Shown one piece after another: positions 26,542 to 36,362 of a stretch of DNA of 64,000 nucleotides. A program made the position numbers and the translations under genes. The notes below the pieces were generated by a model that saw only the letters and a list, made by a program, of their open reading frames with translations, was not told where the DNA came from and did no database searches. How positions within the stretch are numbered: position 1 is the stretch's first letter; every line of letters starts with the position of its first letter. Origin of the DNA: an uncultured Alphaproteobacteria bacterium (lineage in GTDB: Bacteria > Pseudomonadota > Alphaproteobacteria > Caulobacterales > Caulobacteraceae); assembly GCA_937920085.1 (NCBI GenBank), contig CALETE010000011.1, positions 1-64,000 of the forward strand. Reading direction: 5' to 3'.

Positions 26542-27063
26542 CTAAACTTGATACGGTTTTGAAAAAATTGATTCAGGCCAATCGGCTAAGGCCACTGAAT
26601 ATGCATGTAATTTGAAGGGTGCCTCTGCCCCATGGGCTGCGAGAAAGGCATGCTGGATAATCATGGCCTGCTGTTCAATATTTAGACTTTGAAATGCCCG
26701 GCCCTCTGAAAGATCGTAGGTGTAGGCCCGACGACCATCCCCAGCGGCCAATTTGGCGAGAATCAGATTCACCCCCGATTGAGCCTGCCAAACATGGGTG
26801 AGCTCATGGATGAAGACGCTCTTCACCTGCAGGGGGGCAGAGGAGAAATCCAGACACGCCGTCGCCGCTGGCCAAACCATCAGGTGCCTTCCCGTCACAA
26901 AAGCCCGGTTCCAAAATGGCATGGCGAAGATGGTGACCTTGCCTGCCTCCAGTTGGTCGCCAAACACAAGCCGGGCAAGCTCGACCTCCCCAGGGGTTAG
27001 TTTACGAAATTCGCCAGGAGACATGCGCGGGGCCCTGCTCATGTGCTTAATATGATCGACCAT
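26542..27063 (-). CDS. HExxH protein, DUF4157/eCIS-core-like motif
   Basis: A 173-residue protein of unknown function with HELTHVWQ at residues 86-93, the zinc-metalloprotease-like motif also typical of DUF4157 (eCIS core) domains. The region before it is short, and no signal peptide or membrane helix is seen. The start codon shares two bases with the start of the divergent alkB gene (CATG at 27061-27064), so either both mRNAs are leaderless or one uses a later start. ATGs at 27042 and 27024 are alternatives; a GAGCAGGG lies upstream of the latter. It is on the same strand as dnaK and just upstream of it. Activity untested; the motif may be structural. Confidence 0.6.
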   Translation of the reverse strand: MVDHIKHMSRAPRMSPGEFRKLTPGEVELARLVFGDQLEAGKVTIFAMPFWNRAFVTGRHLMVWPAATACLDFSSAPLQVKSVFIHELTHVWQAQSGVNLILAKLAAGDGRRAYTYDLSEGRAFQSLNIEQQAMIIQHAFLAAHGAEAPFKLHAYSVALADWPESIFSKPYQV

Positions 27064-27676
27064 GAGTTTCGAAGCGACCGCTGGATTTCGAATTTATCCT
27101 AGACACCTTGATCCTGAGGCACAGGCGCGCCTCGTCGTGGAAATTCAGCACTGTATTGAGGGGTCACCGCTGTATCGGCCCGTGACCCCCAGCGGCAAGC
27201 AGATGAGTGTCGAAATGACCAACCTAGGGCCCTTAGGCTGGTGCACATCAGCCTCCGGCTATGCCTATCAAGACCGGCATCCGGGCACCGGCCAGCCCTG
27301 GCCCGATATTCCCCAGAGCTTGCTTGATATCTGGTCGGAGGTAGGGGAACGCGATTTCCCCCCAGATGCATGTCTCGTCAATGTCTATGGCCCTACAGCG
27401 CGCATGGGCCTGCATCAGGATCGGGACGAAGCAGATTTCCAGTTTCCCGTCGTTTCCGTGTCCTTGGGAGATACTGGCGTATTCAGGCTCGGCGGAACTG
27501 ACCGTAAAGACCCGACGCGGTCATTTCGGCTCGCCTCGGGTGATGTCTGTGTCCTCAGAGGGCCCGCCCGCCTTGCCCACCACGGTATTGACCGAATCCT
27601 GCCCGGATCTTCCCGGGTGTGGCCAGGGGGCGGGCGGTTGAACCTGACCCTCAGGCGCGCAAGGCCAGGACCCTAG
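27062..27676 (+). CDS. alkB: DNA alkylation repair dioxygenase AlkB
   Basis: A 204-residue Fe(II)/2-oxoglutarate dioxygenase. The iron ligands are His and Asp in LHQDRDE and a distal His in HHGIDR; 2-oxoglutarate is held by Arg residues in LNLTLRRARP. These match AlkB closely, as does the length. It removes methyl groups from 1-methyladenine and 3-methylcytosine. It starts on the same CATG as the minus-strand HExxH gene and has no ribosome site, so a leaderless transcript is possible. Its stop overlaps that of the convergent chemoreceptor by 4 bp. Confidence 0.93.
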   Translation: MSFEATAGFRIYPRHLDPEAQARLVVEIQHCIEGSPLYRPVTPSGKQMSVEMTNLGPLGWCTSASGYAYQDRHPGTGQPWPDIPQSLLDIWSEVGERDFPPDACLVNVYGPTARMGLHQDRDEADFQFPVVSVSLGDTGVFRLGGTDRKDPTRSFRLASGDVCVLRGPARLAHHGIDRILPGSSRVWPGGGRLNLTLRRARPGP

Positions 27677-29568
27677 AGCCGGTTCTGGGCCATGATGGGC
27701 GCATAGGTCCTCGGAGTTCGCGTAAGCTCTGGTTGCACGAAGGATTCGCGACCTTGACCTGTGCTGGCTCTGAAATCGCCGATTTGCTCCAAAAGTTGGG
27801 TGGCGTTATCGCGCATAGAATGAGCGGAAGCCGTGGTTTTTTCCGCCAAGCTAGCGTTCTGCTGTGTTAACCGATCCATATGATTGACGGCGAAGTTGAC
27901 CTGACTAAGGGCCGCTGACTGAGCCTGGGTCGCGGTGGCAATTTGGCTGACCAGTGAGTCAATGCGCGAAACCTGATCGGCGAAGGCACCCAGCGCCTTA
28001 CCGGTTTTGCTGACATAGCTTACGCCATTGCCCACATGCCGTTCAGACACCTGAAGTAGGCTTTTGATGGCCTTGGCCGCGTCGGCAGACCTTTGCGCCA
28101 AGGCGCGAACTTCGGAGGCAACGACGGCAAAGCCGCGACCAGCCTCCCCGGCCCGCGCAGCTTCGACCCCGGCATTCAGGGCCAATAGGTTGGTCTGGAA
28201 GGCGATCTCATCGATAACCCCCATAATCTGCGCGATTTGCTTAGACGACGATTCAATCTCGACCATGGCCGAGACGGCCTGACCCACAACTTCGCCAGAC
28301 TTATAAATGCCCTCCTTCGCCTCGCCAGCAAACTGCCGAGCTTCTAGCGCCACCACTGAGGTCTGATGGGCGGTGGCGGTCAATTTATCGATCGCGGCGG
28401 CGGTTTGACTGAGATAGGTCGAGTGTTGCCCGGTTCGCTGCGCAAAATCATCGGCGACCAGAGACAGCCCCTCCGCCAATTTCCGAACCACATCATCGCG
28501 GTTTTCATCGGCAACTGCCCGGGATTTTTCGTCCTGAAGTCGCTGGCTGTCCAGTTTCTGAAGGGTCGAAACGGCATCATTGAAGCCATGACGCAGATCT
28601 TCATATTCTGGCGGGAAGGGGGTGGTCAGATGTCGATAATAACGCCCTGTCGCCAAATCTGAGAGGCCAGCCGCCAGCTCTTGAATGACCCCATGGCGCT
28701 CGACCTTAGCCGCCTGAGCATCCGCATCGTTCCTATGGCGCTCGAGGTCGACGGCATCCTGCAGGACGAGCTGGTCTCTATTTTTGGCGCTACGATCTGC
28801 GTCACTGACGCGGAGAGCCTCAATTGATTTGGCCAGATTGCCCACTTCGTCGGAATGGTCGGTGAAGGGAACCTTGATGTTCACGTCCCCTGCAGCAAGT
28901 CGGGTCATCACCTCTGCCAGACGGATGACGGGGACGATCAGGACCTTGCTGGCGGCCATCAGCATCACGCAAGCCCCAGCCAAGCCGATGATCAGGGCGG
29001 AGATCACAATGGTCTGGGTCATGGTGGCGACCGCATTCGCCGCCTGGATCTGTGCCGCAACACGCGCTTCGATCGCATCTGAAGCAATGCTCAATCGACC
29101 CTCAAGGTCTTGAAATTTAGCGACATATTTCGGCAAGGCTGCAATGGCGGCGCTGTGATTAGCTTCGGCAAGGGCGACCATGTCATTGGTCGCCTTAGCG
29201 TAGTCCTCGACAGATTGATCAAGGGTATGGAGGGCGACACCTAGGTCATCATCAGCCAGGGCTTCACTGGCGCGAACCGAGGCCCGGAAGGTTTGGGCAT
29301 GATCGGCGGCGTCTGCCTTGATCTCTGCGAAGTTTAACCCCGTCGTGGCATCTCTGGCCAGCATGGCATTGAGCACATCACCACGCATAGCGTCGTGCAT
29401 GATGTCGGCTTCGGTCAGGTTACGCCGAAGGGTTGCAATTTTGTGCGAAGCTGCCAACTCACCGGCTAATTTATTCGCCGTATAGACGCCGCAGCCGCCG
29501 ATGATCGCGCAAAGCACCAGTATGGCCAAGCTTGCCATCAGGACCTTCGACCTTATCGACTGCGCCAT
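27673..29568 (-). CDS. Methyl-accepting chemotaxis protein
   Basis: A 631-residue chemoreceptor. TM1 is about residues 8-30, a helical periplasmic sensor of about 150 residues follows (four-helix-bundle type), then TM2 about 182-205, a HAMP domain (with DEVG at its end), a second HAMP-like unit near 295-350, and the cytoplasmic signalling hairpin with AGEAGRGFAVVASEVR at its tip. I start it at MAQSIRSKV (29568), since upstream residues would put a charged extension before TM1. AGGA lies 11 nt ahead. There is no C-terminal CheR/CheB pentapeptide. The ligand is unknown. The gene stands alone, away from che genes. Confidence 0.9.
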   Translation of the reverse strand: MAQSIRSKVLMASLAILVLCAIIGGCGVYTANKLAGELAASHKIATLRRNLTEADIMHDAMRGDVLNAMLARDATTGLNFAEIKADAADHAQTFRASVRASEALADDDLGVALHTLDQSVEDYAKATNDMVALAEANHSAAIAALPKYVAKFQDLEGRLSIASDAIEARVAAQIQAANAVATMTQTIVISALIIGLAGACVMLMAASKVLIVPVIRLAEVMTRLAAGDVNIKVPFTDHSDEVGNLAKSIEALRVSDADRSAKNRDQLVLQDAVDLERHRNDADAQAAKVERHGVIQELAAGLSDLATGRYYRHLTTPFPPEYEDLRHGFNDAVSTLQKLDSQRLQDEKSRAVADENRDDVVRKLAEGLSLVADDFAQRTGQHSTYLSQTAAAIDKLTATAHQTSVVALEARQFAGEAKEGIYKSGEVVGQAVSAMVEIESSSKQIAQIMGVIDEIAFQTNLLALNAGVEAARAGEAGRGFAVVASEVRALAQRSADAAKAIKSLLQVSERHVGNGVSYVSKTGKALGAFADQVSRIDSLVSQIATATQAQSAALSQVNFAVNHMDRLTQQNASLAEKTTASAHSMRDNATQLLEQIGDFRASTGQGRESFVQPELTRTPRTYAPIMAQNRL

Positions 29569-29826
29569 GCGATTTAGGTTCCTGGAAAACGTACAAAGCC
29601 GAACGGTTCGAGGTGGAACCGATTTGATTAATCGCGTGTAAAACAAGCCCATTGAGAACTGGGTTGTTATCCTGTGCTTCGGCACATCCTGCCATCATAA
29701 ATCAACTCATGGCTGAGTTCGATGGGGCGCATGATTTGTCGCCTCGCAAGCATTTATGGAAAGGCTGCGATGGCGATGACAGGAAACATGATAGGGAGGG
29801 TCAGCTTCATTTCCTGGACCTCGCCC

Positions 29827-32649
29827 ATGCGTATTACCCAGATCGCCCTTGCAATCGGTTTCTCCCTGGTCAGCGCCGCTGGCCTTGCAGCGCCGGCAAA
29901 GCCTGACAAAATCCCGCCAATTCAATACACTGAACGGTCTCTGCCGAACGGCATGAAGGTCTTTGCATCCAAAGACTTATCAACGCCAAATGTGACAATT
30001 CAAGTTTGGTATGGGGTTGGCTCGAAGGACGATCCCCAGGGGCGATCCGGATTCGCCCACCTTTTTGAACACATGATGTTCAAGGCTACCCATGATCTGC
30101 CGGCCGAAAGCATGGACCGCTTCACCGAAGATGTGGGGGGCGTCAACAATGCCTCAACCTGGGATGACTTCACCAACTATTACGAGGTTGTGCCCGCCAA
30201 CCATCTGGAACGCCTGATTTGGGTCGAAGCTCAGAGATTGGGATCTCTGGTGGTTGATGAGGCCAACTTCAATTCTGAGCGGGATGTGGTGAAGGAGGAA
30301 TTGCGTCAACGGGTGCTGGCCAATCCTTATGGGCGGCTCTTTGCCCTCTATCTGCCGCAGGCGACCTACAAGGTTCACCCCTATAAGCGCCCCGGCATTG
30401 GCTCCATCGAAGATTTGGACGCCGCGACCCTCGATGACGTCCGAGCCTTTCACAATGCCTATTATCGTCCAGACAATGCCGCCTTGGTGGTTGTGGGCAA
30501 TTTTGATGAAAAGCAACTCCAGGCCTGGGTCGACAAGTATCTTAGTCCGCTGAAGAACCCGACGGTTCCCCTGCGCCAGGTCACTGCCGTAGAGCCTCCG
30601 CGAACTGGCCCGGGCGTTTATGATGGCTATGGACCAAATGTTCCCCTTCCTGCTGTCGCCGTGACCTGGCTGGGCGCTAAGGCCTCCGATCCCGACGCAC
30701 CAGCCCTGCGGGTGCTCGATGCCATACTGTCATCTGGAAAATCTTCTCGGCTCTATGACAGCCTTGTTTATGACCAGCAGATTTCTGCCCAGATCTTCTC
30801 CAATGCTGATCTGCCACAGCAGGCTGGAATGATTATGGTGGGGTCGATCATGGCCTCTGGCCATTCGGTTGATGAGGGCGAAAAGGCCCTACTGGCCCAG
30901 GTCAAACGCCTAAGGGACGCCCCGCCCTCTGCGGCTGAACTGTCAGAAGCAAAATCGGAACTGGTGTCAGGTAAACTCCGCGAGCGCGAAACCATAGACG
31001 GTCGCGCCTTTGCCCTGGGCTACGCCTTTCGTACAGAGGGTGACGCCAGTCAGGCCAATCGATCCTTATCAGCCCTCCAGGCAGTGACCGCCACAGATAT
31101 CCAGCGGGTAGCACGGAAATATCTGGCGGAAGATCGCCGTATGACCATTCGGTATCAAGCCGAGGCGACCACACCGAATAGCTCCAAGGCTCCCACAACC
31201 ATCGCCCCGAAAGTCGAGTCCGTCGCCTATAATGGCCCTGTCAGCGTCTTGGCACCGGAAGGTCAGCGCGCCGCGCCGCCGCCTATCAGCGCGCCCGTCG
31301 CGGCCCAACTTCCCAAACCGGTGGAAAGGACCCTCGCCAACGGCTTACGCGTCATCGTCGCACGGTCATCGGCCTTACCCCTCGTGACGGCGAGCCTTAC
31401 CTTGCATGCGGGTGCCTGGGCTGACCCGACGGGCCTTGCGGGAACCGCAAACCTCGCTGCAGACATGCTGACCGAGGGTACAAAAACCCGCAGCGCGCAG
31501 GCCATTGCCAAGCTGACAGAGTCCTATGGTGCCGTTCTAAGCTCAGACGGTGGCCAGGAATCGGCATCGGTGACCTTGAACGTCATGCCGAGCAAACTGC
31601 CCCAGGCCATGACGGTGATGGCCGATGTGGCGCGTAATCCGGCCTTCGCCAAGGCGGAGTTGGAGCGCCAGCGATCCCAGGCCTTGGATAGTTTATCTGT
31701 GTCTCTACAGGAGCCAGGGTCCCTGACCACCTATGTGGCGTCGCAGGTGCTGTTTTCCGCAACACCCTTTGGTCACGTACCTGGGGGAACTCCAGCCTCT
31801 TTGAAGAAGATCACGCCAGAGGACCTTCGCAGGATCCATCAGACCTATTTCAGACCCGACAACGCCACCCTGGTCCTGACCGGTGACATATCACCTGAGC
31901 GGGGCTTTGCCCTGGCACAAGCGGCCTTCGGAAGCTGGACGCGCCCCAGGAGCCCTCTGCCCAAACTGCCGAAAATCCAGCCGACTGCCGGCCGCCGTGC
32001 GGTGGTCATCGACCTGCCAGGAACCGGCCAAGCCTCAGTCACCGTTACCAAGGCCAGTATAGCCCGCAATAGCCCAGACTATTACCCAGGTGTGGTGGCC
32101 AATACCGTGCTTGGAGGTGGCTATTCCGCACGACTGAATTCTGAAATCCGCATCAAGAGGGGACTGTCCTATGGGGCCAACTCCCGCCTCACCCCTCAGC
32201 AGACGACAGGACAGTTTCGGGCCTCAGCCCAGACTAAGAACGAATCCGCAGCCCAGGTCCTGGATCTGATCCGCGCCCAAATGCAGGACTTGATGGTAAC
32301 CCCAGCGACCGTGGAGGAACTCAAGGCCCGCAAATCCTCCTTGATCGGCCATTATGGGCGCACTCTAGCGACCACTGATGGACTGGCCGAGACCCTAGGC
32401 GTCTTGGCGCTCTATAAGATCCCGCTTAGCGAACTTGGAGCCTATACCGACAAGGTCGAAGCGGTCACCGCCGATCAGGTGCAAAGCTTCTTCAAGACCT
32501 ACCTAAATCCGGAAAGTGCGTCTGTGATCATCGCGGGGGATGCCAAATCCTTTGTAGAAGACTTGAAATCCAAGACGCAGTCTCTCGAAGTGATCCCGGT
32601 CAGCGACCTTGATCTTGATGCCGCCAGCCTAAGGAAGGCTGCGAAATAG
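29827..32649 (+). CDS. Secreted M16 family metallopeptidase, two-domain
   Basis: About 940 residues, with two insulinase-like halves. A Sec signal begins at MRITQIALA and ends near AGLAAPA. The first half carries the inverted zinc motif HLFEH (His78, Glu81, His82) and the distant Glu in VVKEEL. The second half lacks the motif and is the usual inactive partner. It is the long single-chain form of the PqqL/pitrilysin group and would degrade peptides in the periplasm. In-frame ATGs at 29788 and 29722 exist; the first signal-like start at 29827 is chosen without ribosome-site support. It is divergent from the chemoreceptor and overlaps the next small gene by one base. Confidence 0.88.
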   Translation: MRITQIALAIGFSLVSAAGLAAPAKPDKIPPIQYTERSLPNGMKVFASKDLSTPNVTIQVWYGVGSKDDPQGRSGFAHLFEHMMFKATHDLPAESMDRFTEDVGGVNNASTWDDFTNYYEVVPANHLERLIWVEAQRLGSLVVDEANFNSERDVVKEELRQRVLANPYGRLFALYLPQATYKVHPYKRPGIGSIEDLDAATLDDVRAFHNAYYRPDNAALVVVGNFDEKQLQAWVDKYLSPLKNPTVPLRQVTAVEPPRTGPGVYDGYGPNVPLPAVAVTWLGAKASDPDAPALRVLDAILSSGKSSRLYDSLVYDQQISAQIFSNADLPQQAGMIMVGSIMASGHSVDEGEKALLAQVKRLRDAPPSAAELSEAKSELVSGKLRERETIDGRAFALGYAFRTEGDASQANRSLSALQAVTATDIQRVARKYLAEDRRMTIRYQAEATTPNSSKAPTTIAPKVESVAYNGPVSVLAPEGQRAAPPPISAPVAAQLPKPVERTLANGLRVIVARSSALPLVTASLTLHAGAWADPTGLAGTANLAADMLTEGTKTRSAQAIAKLTESYGAVLSSDGGQESASVTLNVMPSKLPQAMTVMADVARNPAFAKAELERQRSQALDSLSVSLQEPGSLTTYVASQVLFSATPFGHVPGGTPASLKKITPEDLRRIHQTYFRPDNATLVLTGDISPERGFALAQAAFGSWTRPRSPLPKLPKIQPTAGRRAVVIDLPGTGQASVTVTKASIARNSPDYYPGVVANTVLGGGYSARLNSEIRIKRGLSYGANSRLTPQQTTGQFRASAQTKNESAAQVLDLIRAQMQDLMVTPATVEELKARKSSLIGHYGRTLATTDGLAETLGVLALYKIPLSELGAYTDKVEAVTADQVQSFFKTYLNPESASVIIAGDAKSFVEDLKSKTQSLEVIPVSDLDLDAASLRKAAK

Positions 32650-32903
32650 TGGGCGGCTTTAACTTCGACGCTCTCTCACTTTTCGGGTTAGCAGCCGTCT
32701 CATCGAGCCTGCTCTGCTATGTGATGGAGGCCCGCAGCAACTGGTGGACCTTGGGCTTCATGGCCGCCAACCTGGCCTCAGCCCTCTACGGTTTCCTGCA
32801 GGGTGCCTGGCCATTTGGTCTGATCGAGTTGTTCTGGGCCGGTGCCGCCTTCGCCCGGTGGCGAACGCCAAAATTTAGTGGCGGAACACCCTCACCCCCG
32901 TAA
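32649..32903 (+). CDS. Small inner-membrane protein (CBU_0592-like)
   Basis: An 84-residue protein with three hydrophobic helices (about 8-27, 31-49 and 52-69) and a basic tail. The pattern resembles small CBU_0592-type membrane proteins of unknown function. It starts with GTG whose first base is the last base of the M16 peptidase stop, so translation is coupled. Its last 29 bp overlap the convergent purH 3' end. No function can be assigned. Confidence 0.6.
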   Translation: MGGFNFDALSLFGLAAVSSSLLCYVMEARSNWWTLGFMAANLASALYGFLQGAWPFGLIELFWAGAAFARWRTPKFSGGTPSPP

Positions 32904-34488
32904 AGGCCATGGTCACGCCCGCCTCGTCGGCTGCCGCGATCACTTCAGCGTCGCGAATAGAGCCGCCAGGCTGAATCACCGCCGTCGCTCCCGCTTCAGC
33001 TGCCTGGATCAGGCCATCAGCAAAGGGAAAGAAGGCCTCAGATGCGCAGGCCGAGCCCTTGGCCAGGCTGACCGGCAGCCCCGCGGTCTCGGCGGCCTCG
33101 CCGGCCCGGATGGCGGCGATCCGGGCAGAGTCCCGGCGATTCATCTGGCCAGCACCAATACCTGCAGTCTGGCCGTCCTTGGCAAAAACAATGGCGTTAG
33201 ACTTCACATGTTTGGCGACGGTGAAGGCAAACAGCATGTCGGCGACTTCGGACGGTGTCGGCTGCCGTTTGGTGACGATCTTCAGATCCGTCGCCGTCAG
33301 GTGCGAAACATCCCGGCTCTGGACCAGGAACCCCCCCGCCACTTGCTTGAAGATGTCGCTGCCGGATCGCGCGTCGGGCAGACCGCCGGTCAGAAGAAGT
33401 CGAAGATCCTTCTTCTTGGCGAAGAGGGCGATCGCTTCCTCATCGGCGTCGGGGGCAACAACCACTTCAGTGAAAATCTTGATCATTTCCCGGGCCGCCG
33501 CCGCATCCAGGCGGGTATTGACGGCGACAATGCCGCCAAAGGCCGAGACCGGGTCGCATTGCAGGGCCCGCTCGTAGGCAGACTTGAGGTCAGACCCCAG
33601 GGCGACGCCGCAAGGGTTGGCGTGCTTGATGATCGCGACTGCTGGGCCTGATTTGGGATCAAACTCAGCGATCAACTCAATTGCCGCGTCGGTGTCAGCG
33701 ATATTGTTGTAGCTGAGCGCCTTACCTTGAAGCTGGCGGGCCGTGGCAACACCTAACCGAGGGTTTTCGTCACGGTAGAAGGCCGCCGACTGGTGGGGGT
33801 TTTCACCATAACGCATGGTCTGCACGAGACTGCCGGCAAAAGCACGGCGACGGGGGGCGGCATCGCCAATGGCCTGGGCAAACCAGGTCGATATGGCGGC
33901 ATCATAGGCGGCAGTCCGGGCATAGGCGCGCGCCGCCAACTGCTTACGGAGGTCTAGGCCGGTGGTGCCCGTAGCCTCGAGTTCAGCCAAGACCTCTTCT
34001 AGGTCTGCCAACTCGGTACAGACAGCCACATAGCCGTGGTTTTTTGCCGCTGATCGGATCATGGCGGGGCCGCCAATATCGATATTTTCCACTGCGGTCT
34101 CAAAATCGGCCCCAGCGGCGATCGTGGCCTCAAACGGGTAGAGATTAACGTAGACAAGGTCGATGCCGCCAATGCCGTGATCAACCATGGCCTTGCCGTG
34201 CTCTGGGGCGTCTCGCACCGCCAGCAGGCCGCCATGGACGATGGGGTGCAAGGTCTTGACCCGGCCATCCATCATTTCTGGAAATTGGGTCAGTTCTGAA
34301 ATGTCCCGAACCGGCAGGCCAGCAGCAGCGATGGCAGCTCGCGTTCCGCCCGTTGAAACCAGCTCAACACCTTGGGCGGCCAGACGGCGAGCGGCATCAA
34401 CAAGCCCGGTCTTATCCGAGACGGAAATCAGCGCCCGTTTCATCGGCGCACGATCGGCAGGTTTCGGGAAATCGGGTGCTGCGGGCAA
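32875..34488 (-). CDS. purH: Bifunctional AICAR transformylase / IMP cyclohydrolase PurH
   Basis: A 537-residue enzyme for the last two steps of purine synthesis. The N-terminal MGS-like domain makes IMP by ring closure; the C-terminal domain transfers the formyl group from 10-formyl-THF and shows KHANPCG with its catalytic Lys-His. I accept a TTG start at 34488 because AGGAG stands 6 nt upstream; the ATG 15 codons later lacks a ribosome site. Overall size matches family members of about 530 residues. It is the last gene of a run rsmB, rpe, heparinase-like, purH, with a 115-bp gap before it. Confidence 0.96.
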   Translation of the reverse strand: MPAAPDFPKPADRAPMKRALISVSDKTGLVDAARRLAAQGVELVSTGGTRAAIAAAGLPVRDISELTQFPEMMDGRVKTLHPIVHGGLLAVRDAPEHGKAMVDHGIGGIDLVYVNLYPFEATIAAGADFETAVENIDIGGPAMIRSAAKNHGYVAVCTELADLEEVLAELEATGTTGLDLRKQLAARAYARTAAYDAAISTWFAQAIGDAAPRRRAFAGSLVQTMRYGENPHQSAAFYRDENPRLGVATARQLQGKALSYNNIADTDAAIELIAEFDPKSGPAVAIIKHANPCGVALGSDLKSAYERALQCDPVSAFGGIVAVNTRLDAAAAREMIKIFTEVVVAPDADEEAIALFAKKKDLRLLLTGGLPDARSGSDIFKQVAGGFLVQSRDVSHLTATDLKIVTKRQPTPSEVADMLFAFTVAKHVKSNAIVFAKDGQTAGIGAGQMNRRDSARIAAIRAGEAAETAGLPVSLAKGSACASEAFFPFADGLIQAAEAGATAVIQPGGSIRDAEVIAAADEAGVTMAFTGVRVFRH

Positions 34489-34603
34489 GGCGCTCTCCTG
34501 ACGTGATCAAAGAAGAAGTGCCCAGGCGAGCGGCGTCTATGGCCCCCGTGCTCCCCGGTGGTCACCCACCTTCATCGCCAGTCACACGCGGTCGTCACGG
34601 GCT

Positions 34604-36355
34604 CTAGAGTGCGCCTGACCGAACGTCAATCCGCGAACTGGATTGGGGATCGGCCGCCAGTTTCCAACGCACCCGCGCGCCGCTGTCGACTCTGGCCATG
34701 CCCCTGAGCACCACCTGCTGGCTTCGCCGGGTCCGCAAACTGTCGAAATAGACCGAGGCCTCGATGGAAATGTCTTGGGCATCAGACCGCAGCCGCCAGC
34801 CAATCGGCGCGTCGCCCGCCTGAAGGACGACGCTGCGGCCATCGCGACTCTGACTTGCTCGGACGGTCGGATGGAGGTGGAAACGCAGGGTGAAGGGCAC
34901 AAGGCGTCGCTTGGTTTCAGCGGCGGCCCCGTCGACCAAGGGCGTCAATCGATCCTCACCGCGCAACTCATCAGCATCAAGATCTAGAAACAACCTCCGC
35001 TCATGCCGAAGCTGGTATCGCCGCGTCCAGGCATCATGTTGAAGGTCTAACCAAACACCCCCCTCAGCCTCATGACGCCGAACATCGACCTCTCGATAGG
35101 AGCTGTTCAGTCGCGTTCCGAGCACCTTTGCTGCGAACCCAGTGAGAAGTACGCCGCATCCGCCATCCCCCACAGTGAGTGTGGATCCTGCGTCCACAAG
35201 GCGGAGCGCCTGTGGGCCAAGAGCGCCAGGCGACCATCCGCAGGCGACGATCAGACGCCGACTGTGAACCAGGACGTCCAGGCCAAGGGGCTGAGCACAG
35301 GCCCCCGCGCTCCACGGTCCTTCGGCTGGCGCTGCCGCGTCGACCACAACCTGCAGACTGCGACCATCCATGCGCTGATAGCCATTGCGCCCAGCAGGGA
35401 GGGCGCCGGTTGGCGCTTCAATCCGAGCTGCTGCGATATAGGATGGGCGGCAGGCTTCGCCGCCTTGCATGTCGGGCAGACAGCCATCTCTGAGAATGAA
35501 GACCTGCAGGGTTTGGTGCAGGGTCTCCATAGCCCTTACCACAGGCGGCGGCGGCGGTGTGCCCCTCTGGTGTAAGGCCCCAGCCAAGGTCTGTAGGTCG
35601 AACATCAGCTCGAGGGCGGCCTGCGGACTCCGTGAAGCGTGCCCCCCCGAGGCTTCGAGACTCGCAGAGAGGGCAGTGACCAAGCGGTCCAGGCCCTTTT
35701 TCAGAAGCTGATCACCAGCCTTGCCCGACAGGATACACCCGGCAAGGGCCACGGCTATGGCTTGATGTGCCGCGACCTGAGGCCTGTGACGACTTGCAAG
35801 AAGATGACGGGCCTGGCGGGCGAAATCATTGATAATGCTCGATCTGTCGGGCTCGGCTGCCTCTTGCAGGAGCTCGGGCAGGGCGCAGGCCAGGGCGAAA
35901 ACCCGCCGGCTCAGAACAGGCTCTCCCCAGGAGAAAGCATTCCATTTTGCAAAAATCCGGGACCATCCAACCACGAGGCGAAGGGCCTCAGCCCGGGCAT
36001 CAGGGCCGACCGACAACAGGTCTGGCAACCACGCCATGCTGTGAAGGTCTCGGGCAAAGGCCAGGGAAGGACTGGGGCGGTCCCAGGGGTCTCCTGCGGT
36101 CCCCACATCCAGTACAGCGGCGGCGAGATCATAGCGGCCCGCCAGAATCGCCCGACCTTGTGAAGGGCTAGCAGGCCGGGGATTTGCAGGGGTCACTGCG
36201 TTCAGTCCTTCCGGGACAGGACGCGTCAATAGCCACCGGTAAAGGATCGAAAGTGACCATTCCCGTCGCAGGACGTCAGCGGTGGCCTGGATTAGCGCTA
36301 GAGCGAGGAGTCCGCCGGGAAGACGGGTCAGTTCAAAACGCCTCCCCGCCATCAA
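34604..36355 (-). CDS. Heparinase II/III family protein
   Basis: A 583-residue protein with an alpha-helical toroid-like N-terminal half (FARDLHSMAWL, WSRIFAKWNAFSW) and a C-terminal beta-sandwich (TKRRLVPFTLRFHLHP), the layout of the heparinase II/III family of uronic-acid polysaccharide lyases. No signal peptide is evident, so it may act in the cytosol or be exported another way. It lies 7 bp after rpe, and the arrangement with rsmB and purH recurs in relatives. The substrate is unknown, and the usual catalytic His/Tyr could not be placed with certainty. Confidence 0.75.
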   Translation of the reverse strand: MMAGRRFELTRLPGGLLALALIQATADVLRREWSLSILYRWLLTRPVPEGLNAVTPANPRPASPSQGRAILAGRYDLAAAVLDVGTAGDPWDRPSPSLAFARDLHSMAWLPDLLSVGPDARAEALRLVVGWSRIFAKWNAFSWGEPVLSRRVFALACALPELLQEAAEPDRSSIINDFARQARHLLASRHRPQVAAHQAIAVALAGCILSGKAGDQLLKKGLDRLVTALSASLEASGGHASRSPQAALELMFDLQTLAGALHQRGTPPPPPVVRAMETLHQTLQVFILRDGCLPDMQGGEACRPSYIAAARIEAPTGALPAGRNGYQRMDGRSLQVVVDAAAPAEGPWSAGACAQPLGLDVLVHSRRLIVACGWSPGALGPQALRLVDAGSTLTVGDGGCGVLLTGFAAKVLGTRLNSSYREVDVRRHEAEGGVWLDLQHDAWTRRYQLRHERRLFLDLDADELRGEDRLTPLVDGAAAETKRRLVPFTLRFHLHPTVRASQSRDGRSVVLQAGDAPIGWRLRSDAQDISIEASVYFDSLRTRRSQQVVLRGMARVDSGARVRWKLAADPQSSSRIDVRSGAL

Positions 36356-36362
36356 ACTTCCC

